Below are positions 17,046 through 26,349 of a DNA stretch of 64,000 bases, piece by piece (positions within the stretch are counted from its first letter, which is position 1; every line of letters starts with the position of its first letter). The position numbers and the translations under genes are program-made. This DNA comes from Pseudomonas congelans (GTDB lineage: Bacteria; Pseudomonadota; Gammaproteobacteria; Pseudomonadales; Pseudomonadaceae). The notes beneath the pieces were generated by a model. That model searched no databases and was not told the DNA's origin. It saw only the letters and a program-made list of their open reading frames with translations. The DNA lies in contig NZ_FNJH01000002.1 of NCBI RefSeq assembly GCF_900103225.1, forward strand, positions 220,345 through 284,344. Direction: 5' to 3'.

Positions 17046-17978
17046 ATGAACCCAATTATCGACACGCCTTTTAGTGACCTCTACTTGGGGCCGGATTTTA
17101 CGGACGTAAAAGGCCTGGATGGCCAGAGCGGACGTGTCGAGGCTCCGGAAAACTGGAAAGAAAGCGCCCTGCTATTACGGGAGGAATGCGCAAAGCATTT
17201 TGAAGTGCATCAGGATCCTGAGTTCTCGTTGATCAAAGAAGGAACGGTGCTTCGCGTCACTCAGATACCCGATGCCTTTGGCCAGGCCGTGTTCGTACTG
17301 CGCAGATCAAATGCGCAGGTCCGGCAGTTCGACCAATTGGGTTTTCCTGAAGACCTTGTCGAATCGCTGCTTACGAAGCAGGTGCGCGGCCTGGTGATTT
17401 TTTGCGGCGAGATTTGCACCGGTAAGACGTCAAGCGCAGCTTCGCTGATCATCGCCAGGCTAAATGCGTGCGGTGGGATCGCGTTGGCTGCAGAGGATCC
17501 AGCTGAGACAGATTTGAACGGTCGTCACGGACCTGGTCGTTGCATCCAGATGCAGGTTTCGAGACGCAATGGCGGGTATGAGGAGGCTTTGATGAGAGGC
17601 CTCCGCTCTGGCGCGGACATGATGCTTATCGGTGAGATCAGAGACACCCCCACGGCAGTTCAGGCAGTGCGAGCGGCAATCAATGGCCTGTTCATCATCA
17701 CCACAGTTCACGCGGGAACAGTACCGCAGGCGATCGAGCGAGTAGCGACTCTTGCGGAGCCGGCCATCAGCAACGTCCGATCAATTCTGTCACAGGGTTT
17801 GGTAGCTGTAGCTGCGCTTGCCCTCGAAGGTGAAGGCGAAATGCGACATCTGAAGATCCAGAGCCTTTCACTGACTGGACCTGACGGCCCTGGTATTCGC
17901 GAGAAGATCCGTTCGAATCAGATCGCGATGCTTAGCCAGGATGTGGATCAACAATCGAACAGGAGCCTCTGGGGATGA
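17046..17978 (+). CDS. pilT: PilT, second pilus ATPase
   Basis: 310 residues from ATG 17046 (an in-frame ATG 18 nt earlier is inside pilS). GspE/PilT-type ATPase with Walker A GEICTGKTSS at about 125-134 and a MLIGEIRDTPTAVQAVRAA segment cut here to MLIGEIRDTP near 198. ITTVHAGTVPQAI supplies the His box. Compared with PilQ it lacks the N-terminal extension and the tetracysteine element, so it fits a retraction-type or accessory motor. PAPI-1-type loci have a gene at this place also named pilT. It sits 2 nt after pilS and overlaps pilV by 4 nt. Confidence 0.88.
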   Translation: MNPIIDTPFSDLYLGPDFTDVKGLDGQSGRVEAPENWKESALLLREECAKHFEVHQDPEFSLIKEGTVLRVTQIPDAFGQAVFVLRRSNAQVRQFDQLGFPEDLVESLLTKQVRGLVIFCGEICTGKTSSAASLIIARLNACGGIALAAEDPAETDLNGRHGPGRCIQMQVSRRNGGYEEALMRGLRSGADMMLIGEIRDTPTAVQAVRAAINGLFIITTVHAGTVPQAIERVATLAEPAISNVRSILSQGLVAVAALALEGEGEMRHLKIQSLSLTGPDGPGIREKIRSNQIAMLSQDVDQQSNRSLWG

Positions 17979-19381
17979 ATGTTCTCAAGCATGGCCAGAC
18001 CAGAAAGAATGGTTTTGTGGTGATCGAGCTGCTCTTCGGCCTGATCATTTTCGCCATTGCGTCGGCCATAGGCGTCTCGCTGATGGCCGACAGGATGGAT
18101 GCGCAGAACTATCAAATCGCAGCTCAGCAACAGCAGCAGATCGCAGAGGCCGCTTCTAAATACTTGAAGGACAATTTCGCAACGGTCTATGGATCGGCGG
18201 GCACAACCACGCCTGCGACGATTACCCCTCAGATGCTACGCAACACCAACTATCTGCCAGCCAGCTTCAGTGACACAAATGCATTCGGTCAAAGCTTCGT
18301 GGTGCTTGCTCGAAGGGTCAACGTCAACCAGCTCGAATCCATCGTGATCACTACCGGTGGCCAGGCTATCGATGAGATCGGTACCCGGACGATTGCGGAA
18401 AATATGGGTGCGCCGGGTGGCTTCATCCCGTTCAACAACACCGGCGTTATCCAAGGAGTACGAGGCGGCTGGCAACTTGCGCTGAGCAACTATGGGATCA
18501 ACCCAGGCGTTGGCCACACTGCGAGTGCCTTGTTTCTCCAGGATGGCACGCTCTCCAACGACTACCTGTACCGCAACGCCATCCCAGGAAAGCCTGAACT
18601 CAATCGCATGAACACGGCGCTCAGTATGGGAGGAAACAATGTCAACGATGTGGCTGCATTGAACGCCTCTGGAACAGTGACGGTTGGAGGTAATGTCGAC
18701 ACTGCTGGGTCAGTGAACGCCGTTGGCAATGTGAGTGCCTCGGGATCTGTCACAGCCCAGGGGAATGTGAGTGCGTCGGGGAGCGTCACAGCCCAGAGCA
18801 ACGTCATCGCTGCAGGTGATGTATACGCGCAGTCGGTGAATGCCTCGGCCAACCTCACGGGGGCGGCTGCCCGCATATCAGGCGAGACTGTCACAGGCGG
18901 TTGGTTTCGCACTCAGGGCGACACCGGCTGGTACAGCGAAAAATGGGGTGGTGGCTGGTACATGAGTGACTCGGACTGGGTTCGGGTCTACGGCGACAAG
19001 AACCTCTACACAGCCGGGAACATCCGGGGTGGGACAGTGACTTCGGAAGGTCGCGCGACCGTCGGTGAATACCTGCAGCTGAATGGCGTTGCAACTGCCG
19101 GCACTGCCTGTGCTGCAAACGGTATGGTTGGTCGAACCAGTACGGGTCGATCCCTTTCTTGTGATAACCAGGTCTGGGTGGTGAACGGTTCCAGTGCCCC
19201 TACCTGCACGGCAAAAACCATCCCCGGCTACGACGCAAACGACGTCACTACCTACGCTTGCCCAGTCGGCTACACAAAAGTTGGTTGGGACACGGCCGGC
19301 TCAGGCCAACGATTCAGCAGCACCCCAGGAATCGTGGTCGGCCAGAACGATTACGCCACCATTTTCTGTTGTCAGTTCTGA
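17975..19381 (+). CDS. pilV: PilV, minor pilin / tip adhesin
   Basis: 468 residues. Prepilin start: leader to Gly13, then FVVIELLFGLIIFAIASAIG with Glu at position 5. The middle (about 225-300) has repeated GNVSASGSVTAQ-like units, encoded by near-identical 36-bp tandem repeats around 18,722-18,800. The C-terminal domain is Cys- and aromatic-rich (ending YATIFCCQF), the expected receptor-binding part. In R64 the pilV 3' end is switched by a shufflon; here no rci recombinase or inverted 3' partial copies follow, so the tip appears fixed. It should decide recipient recognition in liquid mating. Confidence 0.9.
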   Translation: MNVLKHGQTRKNGFVVIELLFGLIIFAIASAIGVSLMADRMDAQNYQIAAQQQQQIAEAASKYLKDNFATVYGSAGTTTPATITPQMLRNTNYLPASFSDTNAFGQSFVVLARRVNVNQLESIVITTGGQAIDEIGTRTIAENMGAPGGFIPFNNTGVIQGVRGGWQLALSNYGINPGVGHTASALFLQDGTLSNDYLYRNAIPGKPELNRMNTALSMGGNNVNDVAALNASGTVTVGGNVDTAGSVNAVGNVSASGSVTAQGNVSASGSVTAQSNVIAAGDVYAQSVNASANLTGAAARISGETVTGGWFRTQGDTGWYSEKWGGGWYMSDSDWVRVYGDKNLYTAGNIRGGTVTSEGRATVGEYLQLNGVATAGTACAANGMVGRTSTGRSLSCDNQVWVVNGSSAPTCTAKTIPGYDANDVTTYACPVGYTKVGWDTAGSGQRFSSTPGIVVGQNDYATIFCCQF

Positions 19382-19412
19382 CCAGGCTCATAACTGTCAT
19401 CGAGGACGTAGA

Positions 19413-19853
19413 GTGAACATTTACTGGCTTGCAATGGTGGTGATTACAGCAGTGCTCGGAATGGTTTATGAGAAGTCACACCAGGCAGAACAGAGCTCCC
19501 AGACCGTAGAAATCTCCTTGATTGCTCATAACGTCCTCGTCTACAGAAATGCCTTGGCCGAGTATGCCTACGCTCACAAAGCTGCATCAGGAACGGTGGC
19601 CGATAACCAGTTGGCACTGCCCACCTGGTACGCGCGTTACCCTGGGGTGGAGGGAGTGATCGATGCTGGACGAAGTTACGCGTTCGTCGGATCCCCTCCT
19701 CCCGGTCTTGTTTCAGAGATGATCAATTTGACTGGGGGGTCGCTGGCCATCGGAACGGCGTCGTCTGGCAGCCTTGTCACCCCGTCATCTGGTAACGTGG
19801 GGGTCGCACTGCCGGCGACAGTACCCAACGGCGCAGCCGTGGCGTACCAATGA
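19413..19853 (+). CDS. pilM: PilM, type IVb pilus biogenesis protein
   Basis: 146 residues from GTG 19413, preceded by GAGGACG; earlier in-frame starts lie inside pilV in another frame and are rejected. A signal-anchor helix (IYWLAMVVITAVLGMVY) is followed by a small periplasmic domain (LVYRNALAEYAYAH, YARYPGVEGVIDAGRSYAFV) and a Ser/Gly-rich tail. It matches the PilM protein that closes the pil operon in PAPI-1/pKLC102-type elements. Its exact role in assembly is unknown. The operon ends here with a hairpin at 19,888. Confidence 0.85.
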   Translation: MNIYWLAMVVITAVLGMVYEKSHQAEQSSQTVEISLIAHNVLVYRNALAEYAYAHKAASGTVADNQLALPTWYARYPGVEGVIDAGRSYAFVGSPPPGLVSEMINLTGGSLAIGTASSGSLVTPSSGNVGVALPATVPNGAAVAYQ

Positions 19854-19887
19854 GTCAATTGACGGATCGTCACAGATGCGAACAGAA

Positions 19888-19916
19888 AGGCAGCAGGGGC
19901 GCATGCCCCTGCTGGT
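19888..19916. terminator. hairpin at the end of the pil operon
   Basis: CAGCAGGGGC at 19891-19900 pairs with GCCCCTGCTG at 19904-19913 around a short loop, a very stable stem. The T-run is weak on both sides, so it is a probable bidirectional terminator or processing hairpin between pilM and the small minus-strand frame that follows. Confidence 0.6.
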
Positions 19917-19921
19917 GTTGC

Positions 19922-20011
19922 TTAGACTTGTTGAATTAGTCGAATCAGACGAATAGACCAGTAAACGGTCTGCAGCGCTCTAATCAACTCTTCAGGTATG
20001 AATCGCAGCAT
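19922..20011 (-). CDS. 29-residue amphipathic small protein (candidate)
   Basis: A 29-residue frame: MLRFIPEELIRALQ then TVYWSIRLIRLIQQV. ATG at 20011 is preceded by GCGAGGACATCGCC, a fair Shine-Dalgarno, and the stop is followed at once by the strong hairpin at 19,888-19,916. The product is a basic, hydrophobic helix of the size of small membrane-active peptides or type I toxins. No antisense RNA promoter was identified. It is real only if transcribed; the ribosome site plus terminator make it worth listing. Confidence 0.35.
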   Translation of the reverse strand: MLRFIPEELIRALQTVYWSIRLIRLIQQV

Positions 20012-20411
20012 GGCGATGTCCTCGCAGAGTGAATGGGATCAGGATTAGGCTCCTGACATATCCACACGACAGCGAGTAAACCCCCTAGAGGAGTTGACGC
20101 AGAGGGTTACCAGCAATACTCTGAGATTTCCTAGGTCCCGTTGTATGCGTCATGTGTTGCACCGATGTTAAACGCAAGAAAATTGCATTGCCACCTGATA
20201 AAGACAGTGATGCACTCTGCCCCCGCCTCGCGCGGGGGTTTTTATGACTACGCGATTTTCGTAGAAATGGTGTTTTGAGGTATCTGGAAGCATCCGGGAG
20301 ACCTCTACGAGCCTTTCCGTCAAATTTCGAGATTTGGAGTGAGCAGTAATTACCAACCTTAATTCTCCGACGAGTGGTAGTGGTTGAAGGGTGGCCCACA
20401 ATCCGCGGTTC
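20012..20411. other. intergenic region between pil operon and recombinase
   Basis: About 400 bp without a convincing gene. It contains the GC-rich terminator at 20,218 and otherwise no ORF of note. It is the junction between the backbone and the cargo block, so an attachment site or scar might lie here, but I could not point to one. Confidence 0.4.
20218..20244 (+). terminator. rho-independent terminator
   Basis: CCCCCGC (20220-20226) pairs with GCGGGGG (20232-20238) around a five-base loop, followed by TTTTTAT. Textbook form on the plus strand. It would stop any transcript coming from the pil side before it runs antisense into the recombinase gene. Confidence 0.85.
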
Positions 20412-21371
20412 TCAGTATTTGACTTTAAACGTCGGAGAGTCTTCCGGTCGCTGGCCGCGCCGATCATACAAACGCGTCGTGCTGATGTTTGAGTGCCCCA
20501 GCCAGATCTGCACCTTGGCAATGTCCGCGTCATGCTCAAGCGCGTTTGTCGCCGCCGTGGCCCGCAAACCATGGACGCCCAGACCATCAACCTTGATGCC
20601 GGCAGACATCGCCCAATGACACACGATCTTATAAATGCCATCGGCGCTCAGCCCGGTACCAGAGGCGCGACCTCGTAGTGACCTAAACAGCGACCCATTC
20701 CCTGCTCCTCGCTCAAGATCCTTTTCCATATATGCGTAGATACGTTCGGCGGCCACGGGGTGCAGCGGTAGCCAGCGCAGCTTGCCGCCTTTGCCGTTCA
20801 CCCGCAGGTGCTTAATGCCCCGTCGCTCCTGCAAGTCGCTGGTTTTCAACTGCGCGCCCTCCTCCCGGCGCAGGCCGTGGTACAGCAGCACGGCCAGCAC
20901 AGCACGATCTCGTAGTCCCTTGAGGCTGTCAGCCGGCGGCGCATCGAGAAGCGCCTTGGCCTGGTGGTCCGCGAGCGCGGGCGTCTTCCCTTCGTTGCTT
21001 TCGATCCGGGGCCGCTTGACGCCGTGGACCGGATTGCCCCCTGCCACTGCATTGTTCTCGAGCAGATGATCAAACAGGCTGGCAAGCGCGGCGAGTTTAC
21101 GCCGGATCGTTGCTCCGGCCAGACCACGCTGCTCCAACCGAGCGCGCCAGGCCAGGACATGTGCGCGCGTCACGGCCCGAAACTCTTCGGCCCCGGCCAA
21201 GCCGACGAAACTGCAGAAGTCTTGTAGGTCGATCTGATACGCCCGGCGGGTACGTGGATTATCGATATTGGCAAACCACTCCACGGCTGAGGGTACAGCC
21301 GTCAGTTGCTGGAACTCCGCCGCCGTAAGCCGACGTCCGCCATCCTCAATTGAGATCAATTCTCCCGGCAT
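20412..21371 (-). CDS. tyrosine recombinase / integrase, copy 1
   Basis: 319 residues from ATG 21371 (GGAG 8 nt upstream inside the GNAT gene; an alternative ATG lies at 21392). N-terminal SAM-like core-binding domain ([18 protein letters not shown]) and C-terminal catalytic domain with the Arg in [19 protein letters not shown] (His-x-x-Arg), WLGHSNIST and the nucleophile Tyr in RLYDRR. It cuts and rejoins DNA at a specific site. A paralogue of the same length lies at 37.2 kb on the same strand. The two share long stretches such as [16 protein letters not shown] and [21 protein letters not shown]. It overlaps the GNAT gene by 16 nt, suggesting one operon. Confidence 0.92.
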   Translation of the reverse strand: MPGELISIEDGGRRLTAAEFQQLTAVPSAVEWFANIDNPRTRRAYQIDLQDFCSFVGLAGAEEFRAVTRAHVLAWRARLEQRGLAGATIRRKLAALASLFDHLLENNAVAGGNPVHGVKRPRIESNEGKTPALADHQAKALLDAPPADSLKGLRDRAVLAVLLYHGLRREEGAQLKTSDLQERRGIKHLRVNGKGGKLRWLPLHPVAAERIYAYMEKDLERGAGNGSLFRSLRGRASGTGLSADGIYKIVCHWAMSAGIKVDGLGVHGLRATAATNALEHDADIAKVQIWLGHSNISTTRLYDRRGQRPEDSPTFKVKY

Positions 21372-21916
21372 GGACCGTACTCCGCGTCCCATTTAGCCTT
21401 AATAGCAGGCCACTCATCCGATGCCATGAGCTCACGCTGCAAGCGCTCATGGATCGGCTCAGGCACTAGGTGCTGCCAGCGATCCATTTCGGCGATCATT
21501 TCCATGCTACGAATCTCATCTCCGATTACGGCTCCCACCGCCGCAAAACGTATCCGCGCCTTGTGCCAGAATCCATCTGATGTGCCAAATTGATACAGGG
21601 GCACTATGGGCAGGTGGTGCTTTTGCCAGAGTTGCCAGAGCGCGCTTAAGGCGAACCCGCGTCGTCGATAATCTGCGTCGATTTCGATCTTGTCGATGTA
21701 GAGCCGGTCCTGCAGCGGGTTGATGCAGTAATCAATGTGGCCCACTCGCTTGCCCTCGACCTCCAGCCTGGCCAAATAGTCCATCCCAGGGAAAACGAAG
21801 TTGCCTCGTGGCGCTGCTTGCTCCTGAACCAACAAACTCAACTTGTGCGCCACCTGAATCATCATTTCAGCTTCGCGTCTATGAAAATAATGCCGAACTG
21901 GCTCAATGATAGACAT
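21356..21916 (-). CDS. GNAT-fold acetyltransferase
   Basis: 186 residues. The acetyl-CoA-binding region is visible as [26 protein letters not shown] (about residues 70-95; the [10 protein letters not shown] part is the Q/RxxGxG/A loop), typical of Gcn5-related N-acetyltransferases. The substrate cannot be told. It is the upstream partner of recombinase copy 1 and overlaps it, so it may be a regulator or passenger of the recombinase module. The second recombinase copy has no such partner. Confidence 0.7.
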   Translation of the reverse strand: MSIIEPVRHYFHRREAEMMIQVAHKLSLLVQEQAAPRGNFVFPGMDYLARLEVEGKRVGHIDYCINPLQDRLYIDKIEIDADYRRRGFALSALWQLWQKHHLPIVPLYQFGTSDGFWHKARIRFAAVGAVIGDEIRSMEMIAEMDRWQHLVPEPIHERLQRELMASDEWPAIKAKWDAEYGPCREN

Positions 21917-21937
21917 ACGGTCAGCCCTCCTGAATTA

Positions 21938-21968
21938 GCGTGATAACGTATTTCTTACATTGGTAAGT
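21938..21968. other. candidate recombinase site, module 1
   Basis: GTGATAACGTATTTCTTAC at 21940-21958, followed by ATTGGTAAG, which pairs with the CTTAC end. The same opening (GTGATAAC, one base, TATTT) occurs upstream of recombinase copy 2 at 38,235. Shared position relative to two paralogous recombinases suggests a recombination core or autoregulatory site. Inference only. Confidence 0.4.
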
Positions 21969-22108
21969 AACGGCCATAACCGACAATGGTACGCATGCGC
22001 CGCCGGGGGACGTGGTGTCAACGAGCTGACGAACAGCCATAATCCTTCACGATTTCTAGCCGATAGCTTCAAGACCAGGCCTCTGGCCATCTTGCAGTGG
22101 GAAGTCCT

Positions 22109-23728
22109 ATGCGGCTCAGAAATATAAACCTCGCTCCACGCGCCACCTTGTTTTTTTCGGCCATCATTTTGCTGGTCGTGGTCTTGGGCGTCATCGCCAT
22201 ACTGCAGATGGGCAAGCTTCGCGATACGGAAAAGGATGTCGAACTGAATTGGCTACCCAGTATTCGGCAAACCGCGATGATGAACTCCACCGTCCTTCGC
22301 GTCCGGTTGGAGACCCAGCGGGCCGTTGCCGATCCTCAAACCGTTCAGCAGACCATCGTCAAATTTCCTGCCTACCGGAAAGCCATGAAGGATGCGGTCT
22401 ATAACTATGAGACCCTCATTGCGAGTGACCAGGAGCGACAGTTGTTCTTGGCCGTGAAAAAGTCCTACGACGATTACGCAAGCCAACTGGATCTGCTGGA
22501 ACCTTTGTTGAAGGCAGGCGACACCGCTTCGATTGTCAAACTCGTCGCTACCGGTATACGTCCCCTCACGAACCAAATGGAAACTCAGGTCGAGGAATTA
22601 ACACAATTCAATAACAAAGGCGCTGCGCTTGCCGGTGTTCAAGCGACGCAAGTTTATGATTCAGGTCTTTACATCGTCATCGGCCTGATTATCTTCGTCG
22701 CGCTCCTGACTCTTTGTTTGGCAACTCTTCTAACCAAAACGATTACGTCGCCCATCGGGAGCGCCCTTAGCGTCGCCGAACGCATTGCCTCAAGCGATCT
22801 GACGAAGGAGGTTGAGGTAAGCGGTACCGACGAGGCAGGCAGGCTTTTGAGCGCGTTGGCCACGATGCAGCAGAACCTTCGAAGCACGATCATGCAGATC
22901 GCTGACTCCTCATCCCAACTGGCTGCCGCCTCGGAAGAAATGACCGCGGTGACTGAGCAATCCAGCCTTGGCCTGGTGTCGCAGAATGATGAAGTAAATC
23001 AGGCTGCAACTGCTGTCACCGAGATGAGCGCTGCAGTGGACGAGGTAGCACGCAATGCCGAATCAGCTTCCGAAGAGTCCAGGAAAGGTCAGGGCTATAC
23101 GGAGGTTGGTTTGGAGCGTGTATCGCAGACGCTTAAGTCCATCGAAAAGCTGTCGAGCAACGTGCGCGACACCAGCGAGCAGATCACTGGCTTGTCCAAT
23201 CGTGCACAGAACATTTCCAAAGTGGTTGAGGTGATCAGAGCCATTGCTGAGCAGACCAATCTGCTTGCGCTCAATGCCGCGATCGAGGCCGCTAGGGCGG
23301 GTGAACAAGGCCGAGGCTTCGCAGTCGTTGCTGACGAAGTTCGAGCCCTCGCTCACCGCACGCAAGTGTCTACGCAAGAAATTGAGCAGATGATTCAGGC
23401 CATTCAGAACGATTCTGACCAGGCCGTGAAGGCGATGGCCACCAGCAGAGAACTGGCTGCAGAATCCCTAAGCGTCGCAGGCGATGCCAGCAGTTCGCTT
23501 GACCAGATCGCGACAGCTATTACGGGCATCAACGAGCGTAACATTCTCATCGCCACCGCTTCGGAAGAACAGGCGCACGTCGCCCGGGAAGTCGATCGCA
23601 ATCTGGTTAGCATTCGCGAGCTGGCCTCCCAAAGTTCTGCAGGTGCAAGCCAGACTGCAAGCGCTTGCAACGAGATGTCGAAGCTTGCGGTTAGTCTGAA
23701 TCAGCTGGTCAATCGTTTCAAGGTTTAA
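22109..23728 (+). CDS. methyl-accepting chemotaxis protein
   Basis: 539 residues from ATG 22109 (GTG 22097 is the alternative). Short N terminus, membrane span 1 (about 12-35, [21 protein letters not shown]), a periplasmic four-helix-bundle ligand domain (36-185), membrane span 2 (about 186-208, [22 protein letters not shown]), HAMP linker (209-262) and a cytoplasmic signalling domain with the hairpin tip [20 protein letters not shown] near 378-397. It ends RFKV without a CheR-tethering pentapeptide. It would feed an environmental signal into the host chemotaxis array. The ligand is unknown. An 11-bp hairpin (23,754-23,777) follows the stop. Confidence 0.93.
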   Translation: MRLRNINLAPRATLFFSAIILLVVVLGVIAILQMGKLRDTEKDVELNWLPSIRQTAMMNSTVLRVRLETQRAVADPQTVQQTIVKFPAYRKAMKDAVYNYETLIASDQERQLFLAVKKSYDDYASQLDLLEPLLKAGDTASIVKLVATGIRPLTNQMETQVEELTQFNNKGAALAGVQATQVYDSGLYIVIGLIIFVALLTLCLATLLTKTITSPIGSALSVAERIASSDLTKEVEVSGTDEAGRLLSALATMQQNLRSTIMQIADSSSQLAAASEEMTAVTEQSSLGLVSQNDEVNQAATAVTEMSAAVDEVARNAESASEESRKGQGYTEVGLERVSQTLKSIEKLSSNVRDTSEQITGLSNRAQNISKVVEVIRAIAEQTNLLALNAAIEAARAGEQGRGFAVVADEVRALAHRTQVSTQEIEQMIQAIQNDSDQAVKAMATSRELAAESLSVAGDASSSLDQIATAITGINERNILIATASEEQAHVAREVDRNLVSIRELASQSSAGASQTASACNEMSKLAVSLNQLVNRFKV

Positions 23729-23853
23729 GGTATTCACGTACGTCAGCGGACTCGTCCGATGTCCTTGGATATCGGACCTAGACTGTAGACTGTGCCTTGG
23801 CGATATACCGTCCTCCCTGAGCGTGAGCCTGCAGGGATTGCACAGTCTATTGG

Positions 23854-24231
23854 CTATTGGGTTGATCGGCTGTTTGTGTTTTGTGGGGTGGGTGACGTTG
23901 CGGGCCCGTGAAGATGTCCCGTAGGATCGTTGATCTGAATTGTCTTCCCATGCTGCCATCCATCCGCACCTGGATCTGCTTTGGGGATCTGAATATCGGC
24001 TCGTTGAGCTTTGATTGCCGACTTGACGATTCCCAAGCGTTGGTTGCGTTGTTGCTGCATTGCGGGATCAGCCTGGCCGTCAGCTGTGAACCCCATCATC
24101 AGTTGTGGAACACCTAGGGGAAGTGTTTTGTCTTGATCGGTGTGCCAGGTGTGCCACGTCTTGCCATGGGTATGAGCCAGTCGCTCCACCCGGTCAGCAA
24201 TCTGAGTGACTCCACAGCAATTGAGCTTCAT
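23854..24231 (-). CDS. hypothetical protein (weak)
   Basis: 125-residue open frame from ATG 24231, Gln/His/Pro-rich and polar, with a weak ribosome site. No domain recognised; it could be a decayed gene or chance. It is listed because the 23,729-24,411 stretch has no better coding candidate. Codon use looks only partly host-like. Confidence 0.25.
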   Translation of the reverse strand: MKLNCCGVTQIADRVERLAHTHGKTWHTWHTDQDKTLPLGVPQLMMGFTADGQADPAMQQQRNQRLGIVKSAIKAQRADIQIPKADPGADGWQHGKTIQINDPTGHLHGPATSPTPQNTNSRSTQ

Positions 24232-24411
24232 GGCCTGAAGATTGGTTGATAACAGATCGGGGATTCGCCACTTGCCTTTAGGCCTCAGTGTGGACTAAAC
24301 ACTATGCCGCCATTGCCGGAGCTGGTGAGGTGATTCAAAGAGACGGAACTTAGGAACTTGGGGATTTTCCGAATAAGGGAACTTCGTCACATTCCGGGAA
24401 AGGAATTGCCC

Positions 24412-24636
24412 ATGCCACACTCCGCTCATTATCGAATCGAGTACGTGCACAATGGTGCCGACAAGAGCTTTTACGTCAGCGCGGAAATCATGAGCAATGC
24501 TGAGGCCTGGCACTGGGCTGCAGTGGATTCGGGGGTAGCGCAGATCCCGAAATATCGCCGAGACAGGGTCCAGATCGTTAGCAAGCCACTCGCCAAGCGG
24601 CACGGTATTGTCCAGGTGCAGTGGTCGCACGCTTAG
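24412..24636 (+). CDS. small conserved Pseudomonas protein, DUF6555-like
   Basis: 74 residues from ATG 24412, with AAAGGAATT just upstream; an earlier in-frame GTG/TTG start at 24358 is less likely. The sequence (HYRIEYVHNGADKSFYVSA, NAEAWHWAAVDSGVAQIPK, KPLAKRHGI) resembles, from memory, the small DUF6555 family of Pseudomonas. Function unknown. A small alpha/beta fold is likely. It stands alone between the chemoreceptor and the MerR module. Confidence 0.55.
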   Translation: MPHSAHYRIEYVHNGADKSFYVSAEIMSNAEAWHWAAVDSGVAQIPKYRRDRVQIVSKPLAKRHGIVQVQWSHA

Positions 24637-24723
24637 TAGTCAGCTCAGTCTCGCATGGTGTATCAATGCACCATTAGAGCAAGCTGGCGGGCTTTGACGG
24701 CTGCACTGAACAAGAACGAATAG

Positions 24724-24963
24724 TCATCTGACCCCGTTGGGCCCCTCCAGCACTTGCCTCACCTTCTTAGCCAGATCGATGGGCACGTAAGATTTGGATA
24801 ACATCAAAATCCCCCCGCATCCGTAGGCTCTAGCGAGTTTTCGGAATAACCAGTTTTCAGCGACACCTTTGGAGTGGGGTAAAAGCGCTTGGCTTCCCGG
24901 GCCAGCGTCACGCCTTTCATTCCACCAGGAATTGATCAGGTCGTAAGCGTCTGCCGAACACAT
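24724..24963 (-). CDS. hypothetical protein (weak)
   Basis: 79 residues from ATG 24961-24963 (CAT on the plus strand), no clear Shine-Dalgarno. Segments [10 protein letters not shown] and [15 protein letters not shown] suggest a folded helical protein, possibly a fragment of a larger one. Not recognised. It lies in a 430-bp stretch between the DUF6555-like gene and the MerR gene that has nothing else convincing. Confidence 0.3.
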   Translation of the reverse strand: MCSADAYDLINSWWNERRDAGPGSQALLPHSKGVAENWLFRKLARAYGCGGILMLSKSYVPIDLAKKVRQVLEGPNGVR

Positions 24964-25069
24964 CTTGTACCAGCCCGTTTGGTGTAGACGGACGCTCGAA
25001 ACACCCTGTCGAGGCTATCGCGCTATTCGGTTTCGATGGCAGCTTGCTCCCCCTATGCTCTTGACTCGT

Positions 25070-25504
25070 CTAGGAGCAGCAACCAGAGCGAACCCCAGCA
25101 GCAGGTTCAAAAAGTGACTCAACAATCGTGCAGTCTGGAGTGTTCGAACCTAAGCATGTTGACTCACACATACCTGCCATTGAGAGCAGCTCTACCCGGA
25201 TTTGCTGAAGCTTTGCTACCTTCGACTCTACTTCCGCTAGGTGCTTCTTGACCACCGAAAGCGCGTCAGCGCACGGACGATCAGCATCTGCTGCGAGCGC
25301 GATGAGTTCTCGGATATCTTCGAGCGGGAAACCCAATTCACGATTCTGCCGGATGAAGACGAGTCTTGATCGATGCTTTTCAGTATAGATTCGATGACGC
25401 CCAGTCGACCGCAGGGCGGGAGGTAAAAGGCCTATTTTCTCGTAGTAGCGAATCGTTTCAATGTGGCAACCCGTTGATTTCGACAGCGCCCCGATTCCTG
25501 ACAT
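25070..25504 (-). CDS. MerR-family metal-responsive regulator
   Basis: 144 residues. N-terminal winged helix (IGALSKSTGCHIETIRYYEKIGLLPP in parts: GCHIETIRYYEKIGLL), a dimerisation helix at about 80-108, and a C-terminal metal-binding loop with Cys in MCESTCLGSNTPDC, plus a final GCC. This layout is that of MerR regulators for Pb, Cd, Zn or Cu ions; which ion is not clear. It is divergently arranged from the permease gene, and a MerR-type promoter lies between them. It should twist that promoter open when it binds metal. Confidence 0.88.
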   Translation of the reverse strand: MSGIGALSKSTGCHIETIRYYEKIGLLPPALRSTGRHRIYTEKHRSRLVFIRQNRELGFPLEDIRELIALAADADRPCADALSVVKKHLAEVESKVAKLQQIRVELLSMAGMCESTCLGSNTPDCTIVESLFEPAAGVRSGCCS

Positions 25505-25525
25505 GCAAACTCCCCAAGCATTTTC

Positions 25526-25556
25526 TTGAACCTGTAGCAGCTACAGATATTAACCT
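25526..25556 (+). promoter_or_regulatory. MerR-type promoter/operator
   Basis: Minus-35 TTGAAC at 25526-25531 and a minus-10-like TAACCT at 25551-25556, separated by 19 bp, the over-long spacing typical of MerR promoters. The spacer holds the perfect dyad CTGTAGCAGCTACAG (25532-25546). It lies between the divergent merR and permease genes and should drive the permease, with merR autoregulated from the other side. Confidence 0.75.
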
Positions 25557-25595
25557 GTCTTCAGAAAATAATTTCACGCGCTTGAAGGGCATTTT

Positions 25596-26339
25596 GTGGA
25601 CAGAGAACAGCTAGAGACTAACCAGATTCCCATTTACTTCGTCGCGGTCATTGTCGCGGCCCTCGGAGGCCTGCTCGCCCCCAATGCGTCTGAAGCATTA
25701 GGGTCGACGGTGACACCCACCATCGCAGTGCTGATGTACGCCATGTTTCTACAGATCCCGTTCTTGGATCTCCGTAATGGCCTCGCAAATAAGCGTTTCA
25801 TGGCGGCGCTGCTCACAGCCAACTTCGTGGCCATCCCCTTGCTGGTTTGGGCATTGACGATGGGGATAACCAATCACCCGGCGATTTTGGTGGGTGCCCT
25901 GTTGGTCTTGCTGACGCCTTGTATCGACTATGTGGTGGTTTTTACCCATATCGGTAAAGGCGACTCCAAACTCACTCTGGCGGCCACCCCATTGCTTCTT
26001 TTGATGCAGCTTGTACTGCTGCCGGTGTACCTGACCTTCATGCTGGGTAACGACTCAACAGTGGTCATTTCTATAGGCCCATTTGTTGAGGCCTTTGTGA
26101 TGCTGATCGCTTTGCCTTTGGTCTTAGCGGTAGCAACAGCTGCCGGGGCAAAGAGATCACGCATCGTTGAAAGCTGGAACAACGCATGGGCCTGGATGCC
26201 TGTACCGGCTATGGCGGCTGTATTGGTCGTGATGGGTAGGCTGCCCTGGGCGCTAGGCTCAGTTTCACTACACGTCGTGGGCTCGCTGGTAATGACGGCT
26301 GCCGGGCTTCTGTCCTATCAAATAATCAACACGCGCTGA
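25596..26339 (+). CDS. BASS/ACR3-like permease, short
   Basis: 247 residues, about seven hydrophobic segments (for example IYFVAVIVAALGGLLAP, FMAALLTANFVAIPLLVWAL, LVGALLVLLTPCIDYVVVF, LTLAATPLLLLMQLVLLPVYL). The TPCIDYVVVFTHIGKGD segment matches the arsenite/bile-acid symporter superfamily (ACR3-like arsenic resistance proteins). Those are usually 320-350 residues with ten spans, so this one lacks the C-terminal third; its last residues (LSYQIINTR) run straight into the DUF190 gene 10 nt later. It may be 3'-truncated at an old recombination junction, or a compact form. Controlled by the MerR promoter. Confidence 0.65.
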   Translation: MDREQLETNQIPIYFVAVIVAALGGLLAPNASEALGSTVTPTIAVLMYAMFLQIPFLDLRNGLANKRFMAALLTANFVAIPLLVWALTMGITNHPAILVGALLVLLTPCIDYVVVFTHIGKGDSKLTLAATPLLLLMQLVLLPVYLTFMLGNDSTVVISIGPFVEAFVMLIALPLVLAVATAAGAKRSRIVESWNNAWAWMPVPAMAAVLVVMGRLPWALGSVSLHVVGSLVMTAAGLLSYQIINTR

Positions 26340-26349
26340 GGAGAGGAAC

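Noticed and set aside
18722-18800. Possible pilV shufflon
   Set aside because: Repeats are tandem, not inverted, and no rci-type recombinase or partial pilV ends follow.
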